The notes: generated by a model from the letters alone, not told the origin. A stretch of DNA of 35,238 bases from Liquorilactobacillus mali (GCF_001437155.1 NZ_JQAR01000024.1:1-35238); one strand, 5' to 3'; positions 9,687 through 17,325 are shown, counted from the stretch's first letter. Made by a program: numbers and translations.

Positions 9687-11054
9687 TTAAATCTTGCGTC
9701 CAGGATTCAAAATATTATTGGGATCGAATGCTTGTTTAACCTTGCGTTGTAAGTCAACAACTTCTTGTCCTAATTGTGAAACAATCCATCCATATTTTAG
9801 ATCACCAATCCCATGTTCTGCTGAGATTGTTCCACCTAATGATTGTGCAAAAGCAAAAATCTTCTCAATTGCGCTTTTTACATCTTCTGGAATTGTATCC
9901 AAATCTCTAGAAATTGCAATATTTGGATGGAAATTACCGTCACCTGCATGACCACCTAAGAATGCCTTTACTGGTGATGTAAAATTAAGATTGTCTACAA
10001 ACTCCGCAAGTTCAGGCAGCTTAGAAAGTGGTACTGCAACATCTTCGACCACTAGTCTCCCGTAAGCTGCCTCTGCTTTGTAATAATCCTGTCGTATTTT
10101 AACAATCTGTTTTGCATATTCAGGATCATCTGTTACTGAAACATGCAAAGCGTCATTTTGTTCTAGTGTCTTCTTAAGTGCCTCTAAAGCCCCAACTGGG
10201 GTTACATCCAATTGAAAAATCAACAAAGCTTCCGCGCCTTCTTTGCCCATATCTGTTCCCTCGAGGGCATCAAGAGCTTCTATTGAAGTTTTATTTAATG
10301 CTTCCATCATTGATGGGTTTAGACCACTAGCTGATATCTTCTCAACTGCGATACTTAATGCCTTCATATCGGCAAATGTTGCCAATCCTGTTGTTGAATT
10401 ACCAAAAGGAATAGGCAGGATTCTAACTGTCGCTTCCACCACAACACCAAGAGTTCCCTCCGAACCAACAAATAAATCTGTCAGGTCATATCCCGCATTA
10501 TTTTTAAAGCAGCGTCCACCTGTTTCTACTACTGTTCCATCAGCCAGTACAACCTTCAGTCCCAATACTGATTGTTTTGTCGTTCCGTACTTTAAGGAAC
10601 TCATGCCACCAGCATTAGTTGCAATGTTTCCACCAACTGTACTTATTGGTTTTGAACCAGGATCTGGTGCAAAAAAGTATCCTTGTTTGCGGACTTCTTT
10701 ATCTAAAGTTCCATTCAGAACTCCGGCTTCTACCACGGCTGTCTGATCTGCTGTATTAATTTCGATAATTTTGTCCAACTTTGCCAAGTTCAAGACAATT
10801 CCGCCATTTTCACCAGCTGAACCATTAACAATGGAAGTTCCACCACCATAGACTGTAACCGCAATTTTTTCACGATTAGCAAATTTAACTGTCTCCTGTA
10901 CATCTGCAATACTCCTAGCATTTATCAATACAGCCGGTTTACTTCCTGTGATTATCTCTTGCGTAAATTTATTCTGACCGTAGCTCTCTAGTATCTTCTC
11001 ATCACTTACTATTTCTCCAGTAGGTAATTGTAATTTTCTTATATCAAATGTCAT
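9687..11054 (-). CDS. FAD-linked 2-hydroxyacid oxidoreductase (GlcD / D-lactate dehydrogenase-like)
   Basis: A 455-residue flavoenzyme of the VAO/PCMH superfamily that oxidises 2-hydroxy acids to 2-oxo acids. The FAD domain (about 35-215) has GGGTS (70-74), DPGS (131-134) and GGNIATNAGG (141-150). The C-terminal domain has EDVAVP (337-342), the metal/substrate motif GGHAGDGNFHPN (367-378) and AEHGIG (412-417). All key motifs are intact. Relatives include glycolate oxidase GlcD, D-lactate dehydrogenase and D-2-hydroxyglutarate dehydrogenase; the substrate cannot be decided by reading. The gene stands alone behind a T-box leader, with GGAAGGA just before ATG. If the specifier is indeed Asp, one possible role is to supply oxaloacetate (from malate) or another 2-oxo acid for aspartate synthesis; that is inference. 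Confidence 0.88.
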   Translation of the reverse strand: MTFDIRKLQLPTGEIVSDEKILESYGQNKFTQEIITGSKPAVLINARSIADVQETVKFANREKIAVTVYGGGTSIVNGSAGENGGIVLNLAKLDKIIEINTADQTAVVEAGVLNGTLDKEVRKQGYFFAPDPGSKPISTVGGNIATNAGGMSSLKYGTTKQSVLGLKVVLADGTVVETGGRCFKNNAGYDLTDLFVGSEGTLGVVVEATVRILPIPFGNSTTGLATFADMKALSIAVEKISASGLNPSMMEALNKTSIEALDALEGTDMGKEGAEALLIFQLDVTPVGALEALKKTLEQNDALHVSVTDDPEYAKQIVKIRQDYYKAEAAYGRLVVEDVAVPLSKLPELAEFVDNLNFTSPVKAFLGGHAGDGNFHPNIAISRDLDTIPEDVKSAIEKIFAFAQSLGGTISAEHGIGDLKYGWIVSQLGQEVVDLQRKVKQAFDPNNILNPGRKI

Positions 11055-11076
11055 ATTTTAACTTCCTTCCTATAAT

Positions 11077-11308
11077 AAAAAGAGTCGTCCTTCTCACATG
11101 AAGGACGACTCTTGCCGCGGTACCACCTTGATAAACTTAAGTTGTTAAGTCCACTCTAATGCGGTAACGGGCATTTCCGTAATCAGTTTAACTTCGCTTA
11201 CTAATTCATCATCTTAAATAAAGACCATCTTCAACCAATCTTTCAACTATCTCCCAGCAAAACAACAGCTCTCTTAATTCAAGACTAATTTACTCATCTT
11301 TTGATTTT
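11077..11308 (-). ncRNA. T-box riboswitch leader, specifier reads GAU (Asp)
   Basis: Minus-strand leader of the FAD oxidoreductase. Stem I: AGTA (11294-11291) opposite GAA (11232-11230) forms the loop-E pair, flanked by a 10-bp helix of 11290-11281 with 11242-11233 in which every position pairs if G-U is allowed. The AGAGAG motif is at 11274-11269. The triplet after GAA is GAT (11229-11227), the specifier position. The antiterminator box AGGTGGTACCGCGG is at 11128-11115. The competing terminator has 12-bp arms (11111-11100 with 11093-11082) followed by T5. T-box RNAs bind uncharged tRNA and read through when that amino acid is scarce. The T-box call is firm; the Asp reading depends on loop alignment. 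Confidence 0.92.
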
Positions 11309-11314
11309 AATGTA

Positions 11315-11343
11315 ATTATGGATTTTTAATTTTTGAAAGTCAA
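11315..11343 (-). promoter_or_regulatory. Promoter of the T-box transcript
   Basis: TTGACT (11343-11338) and CATAAT (11320-11315) on the minus strand are 17 bases apart. Transcription would begin near 11308, exactly where the T-box leader starts. The region 11344-11465 upstream shows nothing further. Confidence 0.7.
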
Positions 11344-11465
11344 GAGGGTTTTATAAAAAATATGTTTTGGATCAGGTTAAGAAATTCGGTTTATAGAATT
11401 CATTTGTAAACAATCGAATAAGAAAACTAAAGTTCAAATATTCTTTGCTATGTTTTTTATTATTT

Positions 11466-11936
11466 TCATAGATCATAATTTTCTTTTATCCAGTTACCCG
11501 CAAATGCAATCATTTCTTCAGTTTGTCTGTTAAGCAGTTCCGGCAACTCATCGAAGGGAAAGTATTCAAGCTCCAATGTTTCATCGGTTTGATTCTCTAG
11601 CAGTCCTCCTCCAATAGGTTTAACCAAAAATAACTGTGTAATTGTCTGGGTAACATCACCATTTGGGTATTCCACCGTTCCGCGGTCAAAAGTTTTTAAC
11701 AGCAACTCCACTTTTACATCCAACCCACTGTCTTCTTTAACCTCTCGAACACAAGCCTGTGCATATGTTTCACCATATTCAAGAAAGCCACCTGGCAAAC
11801 TCCAGTTATGCGTATCTGCCCTGAGATTCAAGAGAACTTCGTGCTTATCATTAAGCACAATGCCTGCAGCTGTATTCAAAATAATTGGTGTATGTCCGAC
11901 TAAACCTCTGATCATTTTAATGTAATCTTTACTCAT
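11466..11936 (-). CDS. NUDIX hydrolase
   Basis: A 156-residue hydrolase of nucleoside-diphosphate-linked compounds. The NUDIX box spans residues 50-72: GFLEYGE, then REVKEDSGL. The consensus REUxEExGU is kept except that the second Glu of EE is Asp, a conservative change that should still bind metal. The N-terminal extension HTPIILNTAAGIVLND is common in lactobacillar ADP-ribose-pyrophosphatase-like NUDIX proteins, but the substrate is unknown. AAGGAGG precedes the ATG. It lies 28 bases after the MFS gene on the same strand and is probably co-transcribed. Confidence 0.88.
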   Translation of the reverse strand: MSKDYIKMIRGLVGHTPIILNTAAGIVLNDKHEVLLNLRADTHNWSLPGGFLEYGETYAQACVREVKEDSGLDVKVELLLKTFDRGTVEYPNGDVTQTITQLFLVKPIGGGLLENQTDETLELEYFPFDELPELLNRQTEEMIAFAGNWIKENYDL

Positions 11937-11964
11937 TATTTTTTCCTCCTTGATAAAAAGGCAA

Positions 11965-13221
11965 CTACTCCTTTGTATCTTGTGTGAGTGGCACCTCCTT
12001 TAAACGGAACATGAAAAAGCCCCCTAAAAGAAACAACAGTGCTAAACTGGCGATACCCAACTGAGAATGTCCAGTCACCTGAGTCGTTATAGAAAATAAA
12101 ACTGGACCTAAAACGGTCGAAAATTTGCCAAAAATATTATAGAAACCGAAAAATTCATTTGCCTGTTTTTTTGGAATGATACGTGCAAAGTACGCACGAC
12201 TGAGTGCCTGAATTCCTCCTTGAGAAGATCCTACCAGAAGACCTAGAATCCAAAAATCAAGAACCGTTTTCATGAAAAGGGCATAAAAACAGATGCAAAA
12301 ATAAATAATAATGGCTACTAGCAACATTATTCTCGTTCCATATTTTTGAGCTAACCAGCCATAAACCAATGTACAAGGAAAAGCCACAATATTCAGCACC
12401 AGCAATACAAGCAGCAATGTACTTGTCTTTACTCCCATGTCAACTCCAAAGGCAGTTGCCATAGTCACGATTGTGTCAACACCATCTATAAAGAAAAAAT
12501 AGGCAATCATGAAACCGGTTACTTGTTTATAGTTACGAATTTTCTTCAATGTTGCCAACATCCTATGGTAGCTTTCCTTTAGAGGTGAACGAGGTTTAAC
12601 TAACCCATACTGCTGATCGACATTACGCAACATTGGGATAGAAAATCCCAGCCACCAAAGTGTTGTCATCATAAAAACTAATCTGATTGTCTGAGTGGAA
12701 GAAATTAAACCAAAAGTAGAAGTATTAATTAGCAGCATCGCAACCATGAAAAGCAGTGCACTTCCAATGTAACCAATTCCAAAACCATATGATGAGACTA
12801 AATTATTCCGTTCATTTTTAGTTACATCTGTGATAAATGCATCGTAGAATAAATTCGCTGCTTGATATCCAATATGTGAAAAAGTATACACAACAAGCAA
12901 CAACTGCCATTGATCTGTAGGAACAAAAAACAATGCCCCTGTCATTATAACACCCATAAATAATGAATATCGAAAAAAGCGCTTTTTATTCCCAAGGTAA
13001 TCACCTAATGTACCTAGAAAAGGTGCAAGTATCGAGATAATCAGAGTAGAAAACGAGCTTACGTACCCCCAATATGCCGTGGTATCGCTTGCCGGTACAT
13101 GAGCATTACCTGCAACAAATTTGAAGTAGACCGGTAAAATTGCAGTTACAATAATCAACGAGTAGGCTGAATTAGCACAATCGTATAAAATCCAGCTTTT
13201 TTCTTCCTTAGTAAATTTCAA
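11965..13221 (-). CDS. MFS transporter, UMF1/Atg22-like family
   Basis: A 418-residue membrane protein with about 12 hydrophobic segments. The N-terminal signature WILYDCANSAYS (residues 10-21) is typical of the Atg22/UMF1 branch of the major facilitator superfamily. A loop GDYLGNKKRFFRYS (residues 72-85) corresponds to the MFS motif A region. The substrate is unknown; the yeast relative exports amino acids from the vacuole. It begins with TTG (13221), supported by GGGAGG seven to eight bases upstream. It is first in a two-gene unit with the NUDIX hydrolase. Confidence 0.82.
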   Translation of the reverse strand: MKFTKEEKSWILYDCANSAYSLIIVTAILPVYFKFVAGNAHVPASDTTAYWGYVSSFSTLIISILAPFLGTLGDYLGNKKRFFRYSLFMGVIMTGALFFVPTDQWQLLLVVYTFSHIGYQAANLFYDAFITDVTKNERNNLVSSYGFGIGYIGSALLFMVAMLLINTSTFGLISSTQTIRLVFMMTTLWWLGFSIPMLRNVDQQYGLVKPRSPLKESYHRMLATLKKIRNYKQVTGFMIAYFFFIDGVDTIVTMATAFGVDMGVKTSTLLLVLLVLNIVAFPCTLVYGWLAQKYGTRIMLLVAIIIYFCICFYALFMKTVLDFWILGLLVGSSQGGIQALSRAYFARIIPKKQANEFFGFYNIFGKFSTVLGPVLFSITTQVTGHSQLGIASLALLFLLGGFFMFRLKEVPLTQDTKE

Positions 13222-13365
13222 AAGATTCCTCCCTTCTAGATAACTAACCTGATTCTACATAAAAAATGGACACTAAGTGTTTTATTCTTGTAAAAAGTAC
13301 GTCAAACTTATGTAAAAACTCAGCAACAGGTTGCGCTACCATAATTAAAAATGAGAGTGTAACAT

Positions 13366-13522
13366 GTGCCGGTAAATTTTGCGTACTAACACAAAAGATG
13401 AACATGTAAAGTCCTTACAATGAGTTATCCAAAGTTAGATGAAGGATTTTTACTTATGAAACATATTTATCTGAAAAGAAATAAAAGAGCTAGATCAAAA
13501 TTTAATTTTTGACCCAGCTCCC
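13366..13522 (+). repeat. Dispersed repeat copy R3 with imperfect terminal hairpin
   Basis: Blocks CCGGTAAATTTT, GAGTTATCCAAAGTTAGATG, ATGAAACATATTTATCTG and the hairpin GAGCTAGATCAAAA (13487-13500) with TTTTGACCCAGCTC (13507-13520) follow the order seen in R2 and R4. The stem has two A-C mismatches. On the minus strand it is followed by TTTTATTT, so it could end the small-gene transcript coming from 13594. No gene is seen in 13222-13593. Confidence 0.65.
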
Positions 13523-13593
13523 TTCTTTTATTTTGAAGTACTCGTGACGCAATGCAATATCTAATTATATCTTTTCAATTAATGGGATAATTC

Positions 13594-13740
13594 TTACTTC
13601 CCATGAATCTTTTCTTGTAACTTATCACCTAAATCATCAATCTTCTTAGAAGCAAAAATAGTCCCGCCAACTAAAATACCGCCGACAATCAAACCAACTG
13701 CAAGTACGAACTTAAATAATCCCTTAATTAAATCCATCAT
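13594..13740 (-). CDS. Small membrane protein A (48 aa), unknown function
   Basis: The frame encodes 48 residues: MMDLIKGLFKFVLAVGLIVG, then GILVGGTIFASKK, then a charged tail DDLGDKLQEKIHGK. It has one glycine-rich membrane segment (about 8-32) and a helical, charged C-terminus. Its start overlaps the stop of the upstream small gene as ATGA, and GGAGG lies five bases before the first ATG and eight before the second, so it is translationally coupled. I do not recognise the family. Confidence 0.65.
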   Translation of the reverse strand: MMDLIKGLFKFVLAVGLIVGGILVGGTIFASKKIDDLGDKLQEKIHGK

Positions 13741-13874
13741 TTCTGCCTCCCATTATTGACTTTTGCACCTCTTGCTACTTGAATTTCTTTGTAAATTGCC
13801 ATTAATAACTGGGCTAGAGCCAAAATCAGCGATAGCTTCGACCAGAAACCTATTCCAGAACCTAGTTTTTTCAC
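13737..13874 (-). CDS. Small membrane protein B (45 aa), unknown function
   Basis: A short protein starting VKKLGSGIGFWSKLSLILA and ending VARGAKVNNGRQK. It has one membrane segment (about 11-30) and a basic C-terminus. An ATG at 13922 in the same frame overlaps a TATAAT at 13926-13921, which would put it at or before the transcription start. I therefore prefer GTG 13874, which follows GGGGGTGAAG. Its TGA overlaps the ATG of the next small gene. Two consecutive tiny membrane proteins suggest a two-part peptide system or membrane-stress proteins; no function is claimed. Confidence 0.6.
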   Translation of the reverse strand: MKKLGSGIGFWSKLSLILALAQLLMAIYKEIQVARGAKVNNGRQK

Positions 13875-13920
13875 ACCTTCACCCCCATACAAAGAAAAGC
13901 CTTTGCAATCCTTTAAGTAC

Positions 13921-13926
13921 ATTATA
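13921..13926 (-). promoter_or_regulatory. -10 box of the small membrane gene pair
   Basis: A perfect TATAAT on the minus strand. No clear -35 sits at 17 bases. Its position argues against an ATG start at 13922 for the gene below it. Confidence 0.4.
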
Positions 13927-13963
13927 GAGTAAAATAGTGTTCAAAATCTATTGATAAGGCTTA

Positions 13964-14956
13964 CTATTGTATGCTTTCTGTTTTTGTATCAGATTCCGAA
14001 GTAATTCCAATATCTTGGTTCAATACAAGGCCCTTGAGTACTTGGGTAAAAGAATTGTCATCATTAAGTGCTGGAACCATCTTAAACTCCACACCACCAC
14101 TTTGCATAAAGTATTCTTTATTCTCAATCTCAAGTTCATGAAGTGTTTCAAGACAGTCTGAAACAAAGCTTGGAGCAACCACTAATACACGTTTAACTCC
14201 TTCTTTAGGCAATTTTCTCAATGTATCATCTGTTGCAGGTGTTAACCACTTGTCCGGTCCAAATCTGGACTGGAACGTTTCAGTATATGAGATGTTTCCC
14301 AATTTTTCTATTATCAGTTTAGTTGTTAACTTACACCGTTCAGCATACGGATCACCCTTCTCAACATAACTCACAGGAATTCCATGATAAGAAAACAGTA
14401 ATTTGTCTGGTTGAAATTCATCAATCGCCCTTTTTATTTTGTCTGCCAGTGCATCGATATACGGAGCAAAATCACAAAAGTCTGTGACTATCTTTAGACT
14501 AGGGATCTTTATTCTCCCCATATAAAAGCGATTAATATCATCTAACACTGAGCCAACTGTTGTTGTGGAATATTGCGGATATAACGGAATAATCGTCAAT
14601 TTGTCGACTTCCAATTGTTCCATCTCAAGAAGCACCTGTGCAATTTCGGGTTCACTATAACTCATAGCATAACGGACAATATAGTCTGGTAGTTCTTCTT
14701 GCAGCATCTCTGTTTGCCGTTGTGTGTAATAAAGCAAAGGTGAGCCATGTTCGTCCGACCATATTGCCTGATATAATTTAGCGGACTTCTCAGGTCTATG
14801 TGGTAAGATTGCCAAGTTTAAGATTGGATTCCATTTCCATGCTGGCATATCAATCACACGCGGATCACTTAAAAATTTTTTTAAGTAAACACGTACATCA
14901 GCCGGAGTAGGAGTTTTTGGAGTTCCTAAGTTAATTAATAAAACACCTTTTTTCAT
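13964..14956 (-). CDS. hemH: Ferrochelatase (probably coproporphyrin III ferrochelatase)
   Basis: Inserts Fe(II) into a porphyrin. In Gram-positive bacteria the substrate is usually coproporphyrin III (CpfC). The 330-residue protein keeps the metal-site His191 in LLFSYHGIP and the conserved Glu270 in DCLETLHELEIE, plus PLYPQYS (residues 124-130). ATG 14956 is chosen because AAGGGTGAG precedes it. No other haem gene is nearby; many lactobacilli carry only this gene and rely on outside haem or porphyrin, so its role may be scavenging or iron handling. It lies divergent from the VIT metal transporters. Confidence 0.92.
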   Translation of the reverse strand: MKKGVLLINLGTPKTPTPADVRVYLKKFLSDPRVIDMPAWKWNPILNLAILPHRPEKSAKLYQAIWSDEHGSPLLYYTQRQTEMLQEELPDYIVRYAMSYSEPEIAQVLLEMEQLEVDKLTIIPLYPQYSTTTVGSVLDDINRFYMGRIKIPSLKIVTDFCDFAPYIDALADKIKRAIDEFQPDKLLFSYHGIPVSYVEKGDPYAERCKLTTKLIIEKLGNISYTETFQSRFGPDKWLTPATDDTLRKLPKEGVKRVLVVAPSFVSDCLETLHELEIENKEYFMQSGGVEFKMVPALNDDNSFTQVLKGLVLNQDIGITSESDTKTESIQ

Positions 14957-15036
14957 TTTTCTCACCCTTCTTAAGCTGTCTTTCATAAAAAAACTAAAGA
15001 ATAGTTAATTGATAAACATTCTCAATTATTTTTTTA

Positions 15037-15064
15037 ATTCTAGCATAAGTACTAACTGATTAAA
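15037..15064 (-). promoter_or_regulatory. Promoter of hemH (extended -10)
   Basis: On the minus strand TTTAAT (15064-15059), a 16-base spacer and TAGAAT (15042-15037) preceded by TGC form an extended -10 promoter. The leader to ATG 14956 is about 75 bases and holds an imperfect AGAAT/ATTCT repeat near 15002-15026. Confidence 0.5.
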
Positions 15065-15115
15065 AGTAAAAATTTATGATTACTTCTTTTCTCATCAACA
15101 TTCATTTGTTATCAA

Positions 15116-15144
15116 TTTACATTTTTCAAGATGTATACTATAAT
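15116..15144 (+). promoter_or_regulatory. Promoter of the VIT transporter pair
   Basis: TTTACA (15116-15121) and TATAAT (15139-15144) are separated by 17 bases. Transcription should begin near 15151, inside the palindrome at 15149-15175. Confidence 0.75.
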
Positions 15145-15148
15145 AATT

Positions 15149-15175
15149 ACTAGTTTAGAATTATTCTAAACTAGT
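15149..15175. promoter_or_regulatory. Perfect 13-1-13 palindrome, likely metal-regulator operator
   Basis: Arms ACTAGTTTAGAAT and ATTCTAAACTAGT are exact complements around one T. The core TTAGAAT-T-ATTCTAA has the 7-1-7 layout of Fur/PerR-family boxes (PerR consensus TTATAATNATTATAA), differing by one base in each arm. It covers the predicted transcription start of the VIT genes, as expected for a repressor site. As RNA it would also form a hairpin just before the ribosome site. Confidence 0.65.
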
Positions 15176-15189
15176 CGGAGGGATTAATA

Positions 15190-15870
15190 ATGAAGAAGAA
15201 GAGGAGTCTCGCACAAAAAATTAACGTTATGCGGGCCGCTGTTATGGGGGCCAATGATGGTATTTTGTCCGTCGCTGGTATTGTTATTGGGGTGGCCGGA
15301 GCAACTGACAACAACTATGCTATTTTCCTAGCTGGTATCGCTGGTATGCTGGCTGGTACTGTCTCAATGGCTATGGGTGAATATGTATCCGTAAATGCAC
15401 AGAAGGATGCACAAAAAAAAGCAATTATTCAACAAAAATCTGCACTTTCGCTAAACTATAGTGGAGAAGTAGCATATGTCAAAAATAAATATATGTCGAA
15501 GGGGATTCAGCCTGAACTTGCTTCTAGAGCAGCTTCCGAAATGATGAAAAAAAATGCATTGTTAACATCTGTCCGTGAGCGTTTTGGCTTTGATATTAAT
15601 GAATTTACGAGTCCATATGCTGCAGCATTGTCATCAATGATATCTTTTCCCTTAGGTTCAATTTTGCCTTTATTAGCAATTACATTATTGCCAGAGTCAA
15701 TAAAGGTGTTTGCAACTTTTATCTCTGTTGTGATCGCACTTGCCATTACAGGATTTATTGCTGCTGTTCTCGGAAATTCAAATCGTAGAAACAGCGTTAT
15801 GCGTAATACTGTTTCTGGCATATTAACAATGCTTGTGACATATGGCATTGGTATCCTGATAGGAAGGTGA
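15190..15870 (+). CDS. VIT/CCC1-family Fe2+/Mn2+ transporter (first copy)
   Basis: A 226-residue protein of the vacuolar iron transporter family. Bacterial members usually export iron or manganese from the cytoplasm. The family signature GANDGILSVAG (residues 20-30) lies in the first membrane helix. MAMGEYVSVNAQKD ends the second helix and starts the cytoplasmic metal-binding loop. Three more helices follow from about residue 150. The ribosome site CGGAGGGATT precedes ATG by five bases. It is followed after 6 bases by a paralogue. Neighbours (CzrA-like ArsR, MntH, ferrochelatase) support a metal role. Confidence 0.87.
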   Translation: MKKKRSLAQKINVMRAAVMGANDGILSVAGIVIGVAGATDNNYAIFLAGIAGMLAGTVSMAMGEYVSVNAQKDAQKKAIIQQKSALSLNYSGEVAYVKNKYMSKGIQPELASRAASEMMKKNALLTSVRERFGFDINEFTSPYAAALSSMISFPLGSILPLLAITLLPESIKVFATFISVVIALAITGFIAAVLGNSNRRNSVMRNTVSGILTMLVTYGIGILIGR

Positions 15871-15876
15871 TTTTAG

Positions 15877-16623
15877 ATGAGCCCAGATATTTTGAAAAAA
15901 AATAAGAGCATTAGTAAGAATTTTAATAAGAATATTGAGAAGAGCACCAGTAAATCAAAGATGACAATTGATGAAAAGTTAAACACTCTGCGTGCCGGAG
16001 TTCTTGGATCAAATGATGGAATTCTAACCGTTGTTGGAGTTTTGTTTAGTGTCGCAGTTGCAACAACAAATCAATTTACAATTTTTATTGCTGGCCTTGC
16101 TGATTTAATTGCATGTGCTTTTTCAATGGCAGCTGGTGAATACGCATCAGTAAGTACACAAAAGGATACTGAAAAGTCTGTAGTTTCAAAGGAAAAACTG
16201 TTACTACGCAACGATTTTGATACCGAAAAAAGACGTATTGCCTTATTCTACGAAGAAAAAGGTGTTACATCTGCAACTGCATCAGAGATTGCTGAAGATT
16301 TGATAGCTAAAAAGCCGCTTGAAACACTAGTTGATATTAAATATAACCTAAAGCTGGGCCATTATATGAACCCTTGGGCAGCTGCTTTTTCATCACTATT
16401 TTCAGCAACAGCAGGTGGAATTTTCCCATTAGCCGCAATGACATTATGCCCAACTGCTCTTCAATGGCCAGCAACCATCCTTGCCGTTTGTGTCTCAGTC
16501 TCCTTAACTGGATACCTGAGTGCCAAGTTAGGCAATGGTCTAGTTAAAATTGCGATTATGCGTAATCTTCTTGTCGGTATTTTGACAATGATCATTCACT
16601 ATAGCATCGGGATTTTACTATAG
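15877..16623 (+). CDS. VIT/CCC1-family Fe2+/Mn2+ transporter (second copy)
   Basis: A 248-residue paralogue of the preceding gene with a longer, lysine- and serine-rich N-terminus (residues 1-30). It shows GSNDGILTVVG (44-54) and MAAGEYASVSTQKD before the cytoplasmic loop. Its ribosome site AGGAAGGTGA lies inside the end of the first copy, so the two are coupled. The pair may form hetero-oligomers or have different metal preferences; the sequences differ clearly, so this is an old duplication. Confidence 0.87.
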   Translation: MSPDILKKNKSISKNFNKNIEKSTSKSKMTIDEKLNTLRAGVLGSNDGILTVVGVLFSVAVATTNQFTIFIAGLADLIACAFSMAAGEYASVSTQKDTEKSVVSKEKLLLRNDFDTEKRRIALFYEEKGVTSATASEIAEDLIAKKPLETLVDIKYNLKLGHYMNPWAAAFSSLFSATAGGIFPLAAMTLCPTALQWPATILAVCVSVSLTGYLSAKLGNGLVKIAIMRNLLVGILTMIIHYSIGILL

Positions 16624-16683
16624 ACTTTCATGCTTATTTTTTAGTTATTCCGTTTCCTAGGCATAGTAACGTAGTTTATCATA

Positions 16684-16703
16684 TAATGAAGATATCTTAA
16701 TTA
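16684..16703. promoter_or_regulatory. Imperfect 10+10 palindrome over the arsR promoter
   Basis: TAATGAAGATATCTTAATTA pairs at 9 of 10 positions and overlaps a TATAAT at 16682-16687. ArsR-family repressors bind such inverted repeats over their own promoter, so autoregulation is likely. No good -35 is seen. Confidence 0.5.
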
Positions 16704-16732
16704 TCATAAAATTCTAAGAGGAGCTGCGTTAG

Positions 16733-17074
16733 ATGAAGCCAGAAAACAAAGTAAAAATTCAGCTACTTGATTCCGATCATCTCGTGGAGTCACAAAAAAT
16801 ATTCAAAATACTTGGTAACCCTATACGGCTTCAACTATTGACGATTTTAGAACAACAGTCTCTTAATGTCAGCGATTTAGTTGAATTACTAAATATGGAA
16901 CAGCCTGTCGTCTCCCACCAGCTGGCAGTGCTGCGCAAGTATCAGCTGGTGACTGCAACTAGGAAGGGTAAGTCAAATTATTATCGGCTTGATGACCCAC
17001 ATATTCTTGATGTAATTAATGAAACACTTGCACATGCAGATCATGTTATTCGTGGGGAAAGGCATGGTGAGTAA
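16733..17074 (+). CDS. ArsR/SmtB-family metal-sensing repressor, CzrA-type alpha-5 site
   Basis: A 113-residue winged-helix repressor. The recognition helix is in [15 protein letters not shown] (residues 59-73). The C-terminal helix has Asp88, His90, His101 and His104, that is D-x-H-x10-H-x2-H. This matches the alpha-5 ligand set of the Zn/Co sensor CzrA (Asp84, His86, His97, His100). The alpha-3 CVC arsenic site is absent. It therefore probably senses zinc or cobalt, or a similar ion. It follows the two VIT genes on the same strand behind its own putative promoter (110-base gap), and no cation-diffusion exporter is beside it, so the VIT genes are candidate targets. Confidence 0.85.
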   Translation: MKPENKVKIQLLDSDHLVESQKIFKILGNPIRLQLLTILEQQSLNVSDLVELLNMEQPVVSHQLAVLRKYQLVTATRKGKSNYYRLDDPHILDVINETLAHADHVIRGERHGE

Positions 17075-17125
17075 ACTGTTTCTTTCTTCAAAAGTTATTT
17101 TTACTGTATAAACATCAGAAAAGTT

Positions 17126-17300
17126 ATGACATAAGTCGGTAAAATTTGGACACTAGTATGCATTTGTGAACGTAGCAAGTACCTCATCAATAAGTAATTC
17201 GAAACTAGACAAAGAATCTTGACTTATGAAACACATTTATCCAGACAAAGACAGAGGGGCTAGGTCAAAGCTCAACTTTGACCTAGCCCCTCTGTCTTTA
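17126..17300 (+). repeat. Dispersed repeat copy R4 (best preserved hairpin)
   Basis: The copy has CGGTAAAATTT near 17135, AAGTAATTCGAAACTAGAC near 17192, ATGAAACACATTTATCCAG near 17226 and then the long terminal hairpin. The order of blocks is the same as in R2 and R3. It fills the gap between arsR and the convergent universal stress protein gene. Confidence 0.7.
17247..17299. terminator. 24-bp perfect inverted repeat, bidirectional terminator
   Basis: Positions 17247-17270 and 17276-17299 are exact complements around the loop CTCAA. The stem contains GGGGCTAGGTCAAAG. It ends the arsR transcript on one side and the mntH-usp transcript on the other. Confidence 0.7.
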
Positions 17301-17325
17301 AATTCCCCTCAAATAATTACGATTT

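Noticed and set aside
10243-10746. 167-residue plus-strand frame inside the FAD oxidoreductase
   Set aside because: A mirror frame of a strongly coding gene with intact family motifs on the other strand.
11082-11111. Simple rho-independent terminator for an upstream gene
   Set aside because: It is the regulatory terminator of the T-box leader; antiterminator and stem I elements are all present upstream.
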